A stretch of 43,576 bases of DNA from Cyclobacteriaceae bacterium (GTDB lineage Bacteria > Bacteroidota > Bacteroidia > Cytophagales > Cyclobacteriaceae): the NCBI GenBank assembly GCA_019694905.1, contig JAIBBB010000006.1, positions 1-43,576 of the forward strand, given 5' to 3'. The position numbers and the translations under genes are program-made. Under the pieces are notes generated by a model, which was given only the letters and a program-made list of their open reading frames with translations, did no database searches and was not told the origin of the DNA. Within the stretch, counting starts at the first letter, position 1. The number at the start of each line of letters is the position of its first letter. Positions 42,602-43,576 of this stretch are shown piece by piece.

Positions 42602-43357
42602 ATGGTATCTTACCGCCCGGTGAAAAACGGCCTCTTACACAACCCGCACCGGGTATTCAAACTGGCTGCCACGTGCTTGTTGTGGATGGGCCTGCAATGT
42701 GCACATGCACAGACCTGGAAGACAGAAGTTTTCACCGGGGTGGTCATGGACTCTCTGTCTTTTGTCGGTCTTCCTTACGTCAACATTCAGATCAAGAGTA
42801 CGCTGCACGGCACCTCGTCGGACGCCAAAGGAAGATTCACCGTCCAGGCTACGCGCAAGGATACGCTTGTGTTTTCGCTGATTGGTTATACGTCGGTGGA
42901 AGTCCCGTTGTTGACTTATGAAGAGGGCATCATCCGGATGAGTGAGAAGCGGACGATGCTCAACGCCATCACCATTCTCGACACGGCCATAGAGAATCCA
43001 TATGAAGGACTGTTTGAGGAGGAGGACCGGCGTTGGCAGAAGCTGACGGGCAAGCGTTTGCCGTTCTACTATTCCAAGGAGCGCAAGGAGAAGATCAAGG
43101 TAGCGCGCTTCAATATGCAGAATCAGAAGGCGAAGACCTATGTGGATCTGGTGATCAAGAGTGATGAGTTGAAGCATACGCTCATGGAGCGCCACCATTT
43201 GACGGAGAAGGAGTATTATGATCTGCTGACACAGTTCAACGTCAATTTCAACAAGGTGATGTACTACCTCACCGCGCCGGAGTTGTTGTCGATGATCAAC
43301 AACTTCTACTCTCGCATGGCCTTGCAGAAGCAGCAGAAGGAGTTGGAAGAGAAATAG
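42602..43357 (+). CDS. Exported protein with carboxypeptidase-regulatory-like domain
   Basis: 251 residues from ATG at 42602. A signal-like segment (FKLAATCLLWMGLQCAHAQ) is followed by a carboxypeptidase-regulatory-like beta-sandwich (~residues 45-120: FTGVVMDSLSFVGLPYVNIQIKST, DAKGRFTVQATRKDTLVFSLIGY). The C-terminal ~110 residues are helical and rich in Lys/Glu, ending QKQQKELEEK, with no recognised domain. Bacteroidota often carry such cell-envelope proteins of unknown role. An upstream ATG at 42548 exists but overlaps the divergent phosphoesterase gene and delays the signal peptide. Confidence 0.82.
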   Translation: MVSYRPVKNGLLHNPHRVFKLAATCLLWMGLQCAHAQTWKTEVFTGVVMDSLSFVGLPYVNIQIKSTLHGTSSDAKGRFTVQATRKDTLVFSLIGYTSVEVPLLTYEEGIIRMSEKRTMLNAITILDTAIENPYEGLFEEEDRRWQKLTGKRLPFYYSKERKEKIKVARFNMQNQKAKTYVDLVIKSDELKHTLMERHHLTEKEYYDLLTQFNVNFNKVMYYLTAPELLSMINNFYSRMALQKQQKELEEK

Positions 43358-43397
43358 TTTAGCGCAGGCCCGCGCGTCAAATTGATGATGTTCGCGA

Positions 43398-43576
43398 GCC
43401 CTGTAGGGGCGGCATTCATTTACGTGTCGTGCACCTCACGTGTTGTTCACGCACCTCTTGAGCCCCATATACGGGTTGCACTTCCGCGCATGTAGTTCCC
43501 ACCAAACCCATGCCCCATCGGGGCGACACAAATATGCCTGTAGCGCACCTACTCGTGTACTCGCACAACACGTGAG
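43398..43576. repeat. Non-coding tail with palindromes and a 12-bp inverted repeat
   Basis: No gene is seen from 43358 to the window end. It holds the palindromic units GCCCTGTAGGGGC (43398-43410) and GCCCCATCGGGGC (43512-43524), and CTCACGTGTTGT (43435-43446) repeated exactly in inverted form as ACAACACGTGAG (43565-43576), the last bases of the window. The pattern resembles REP-like intergenic repeats of Bacteroidota; copies elsewhere in the genome cannot be checked here. Confidence 0.5.

Noticed and set aside
1..43576. CRISPR arrays, tRNA or rRNA genes, integrases, IS transposases
   Set aside because: None seen: no spaced direct repeats, no cloverleaf or rRNA-like stretch, and no transposase or integrase motifs in any frame read.

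Overview
The window comes from a Bacteroidota chromosome, most likely of the order Cytophagales. Reasons: a gliding/T9SS type-B C-terminal domain protein, a HmuY lipoprotein paired with a TonB-dependent receptor, a RhaI/RhaT/aldolase-dehydrogenase fusion rhamnose pathway, many SPI/SPII-exported carbohydrate enzymes, and the Bacteroidota -7 promoter element TAnnTTTG in front of several genes. All family assignments are from reading the sequence and from memory; no database search was run.

Region A (1-9651), rhamnose uptake and breakdown plus a redox operon. On the minus strand, rhaT, a class II aldolase/short-chain dehydrogenase fusion (RhaEW type) and rhaI (cut by the window edge) form a tight operon. 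Divergent from it, a GntR-type regulator is followed by a Tat-exported beta-propeller protein, a PQQ-type quinoprotein lipoprotein carrying its own cytochrome c domain, and a membrane-anchored seven-heme cytochrome c. The layout suggests that one regulator controls cytoplasmic rhamnose catabolism and a periplasmic oxidation chain.

Region B (9750-26071), exported glycan breakdown: a GH78 rhamnosidase, a two-headed esterase (alpha/beta hydrolase fused to SGNH hydrolase), a GH106 rhamnosidase, a beta-lactamase-fold serine hydrolase, a GH3 beta-glucosidase, a CE1-like esterase, a second PQQ-type sugar dehydrogenase (propeller-PKD-cytochrome c-CBM-like), and a Tat-exported isomerase/epimerase-like TIM-barrel protein. 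There is no SusC/SusD pair, so this is not a classical polysaccharide utilisation locus.

Region C (26068-30308), haem/iron uptake: an AraC regulator divergent from a TonB-dependent receptor and HmuY, then a 392-bp non-coding stretch holding a highly structured 272-bp element bounded by inverted repeats.

Region D (30309-43576), mostly housekeeping: a NagX/HGSNAT-like acyltransferase; dnaX, which is split by a -1 frameshift at A AAA AAG; an MFS transporter; a GH20 hexosaminidase; a T9SS-sorted protein; hutH (start codon problematic); hisS; an unlisted 52-aa basic protein with its own promoter and terminator; a YfcE-like phosphoesterase; a carboxypeptidase-regulatory-like protein; and a non-coding tail with palindromes.

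The strongest candidates for something new are the dnaX recoding site, the redox module embedded in the rhamnose locus, and the structured 272-bp element.
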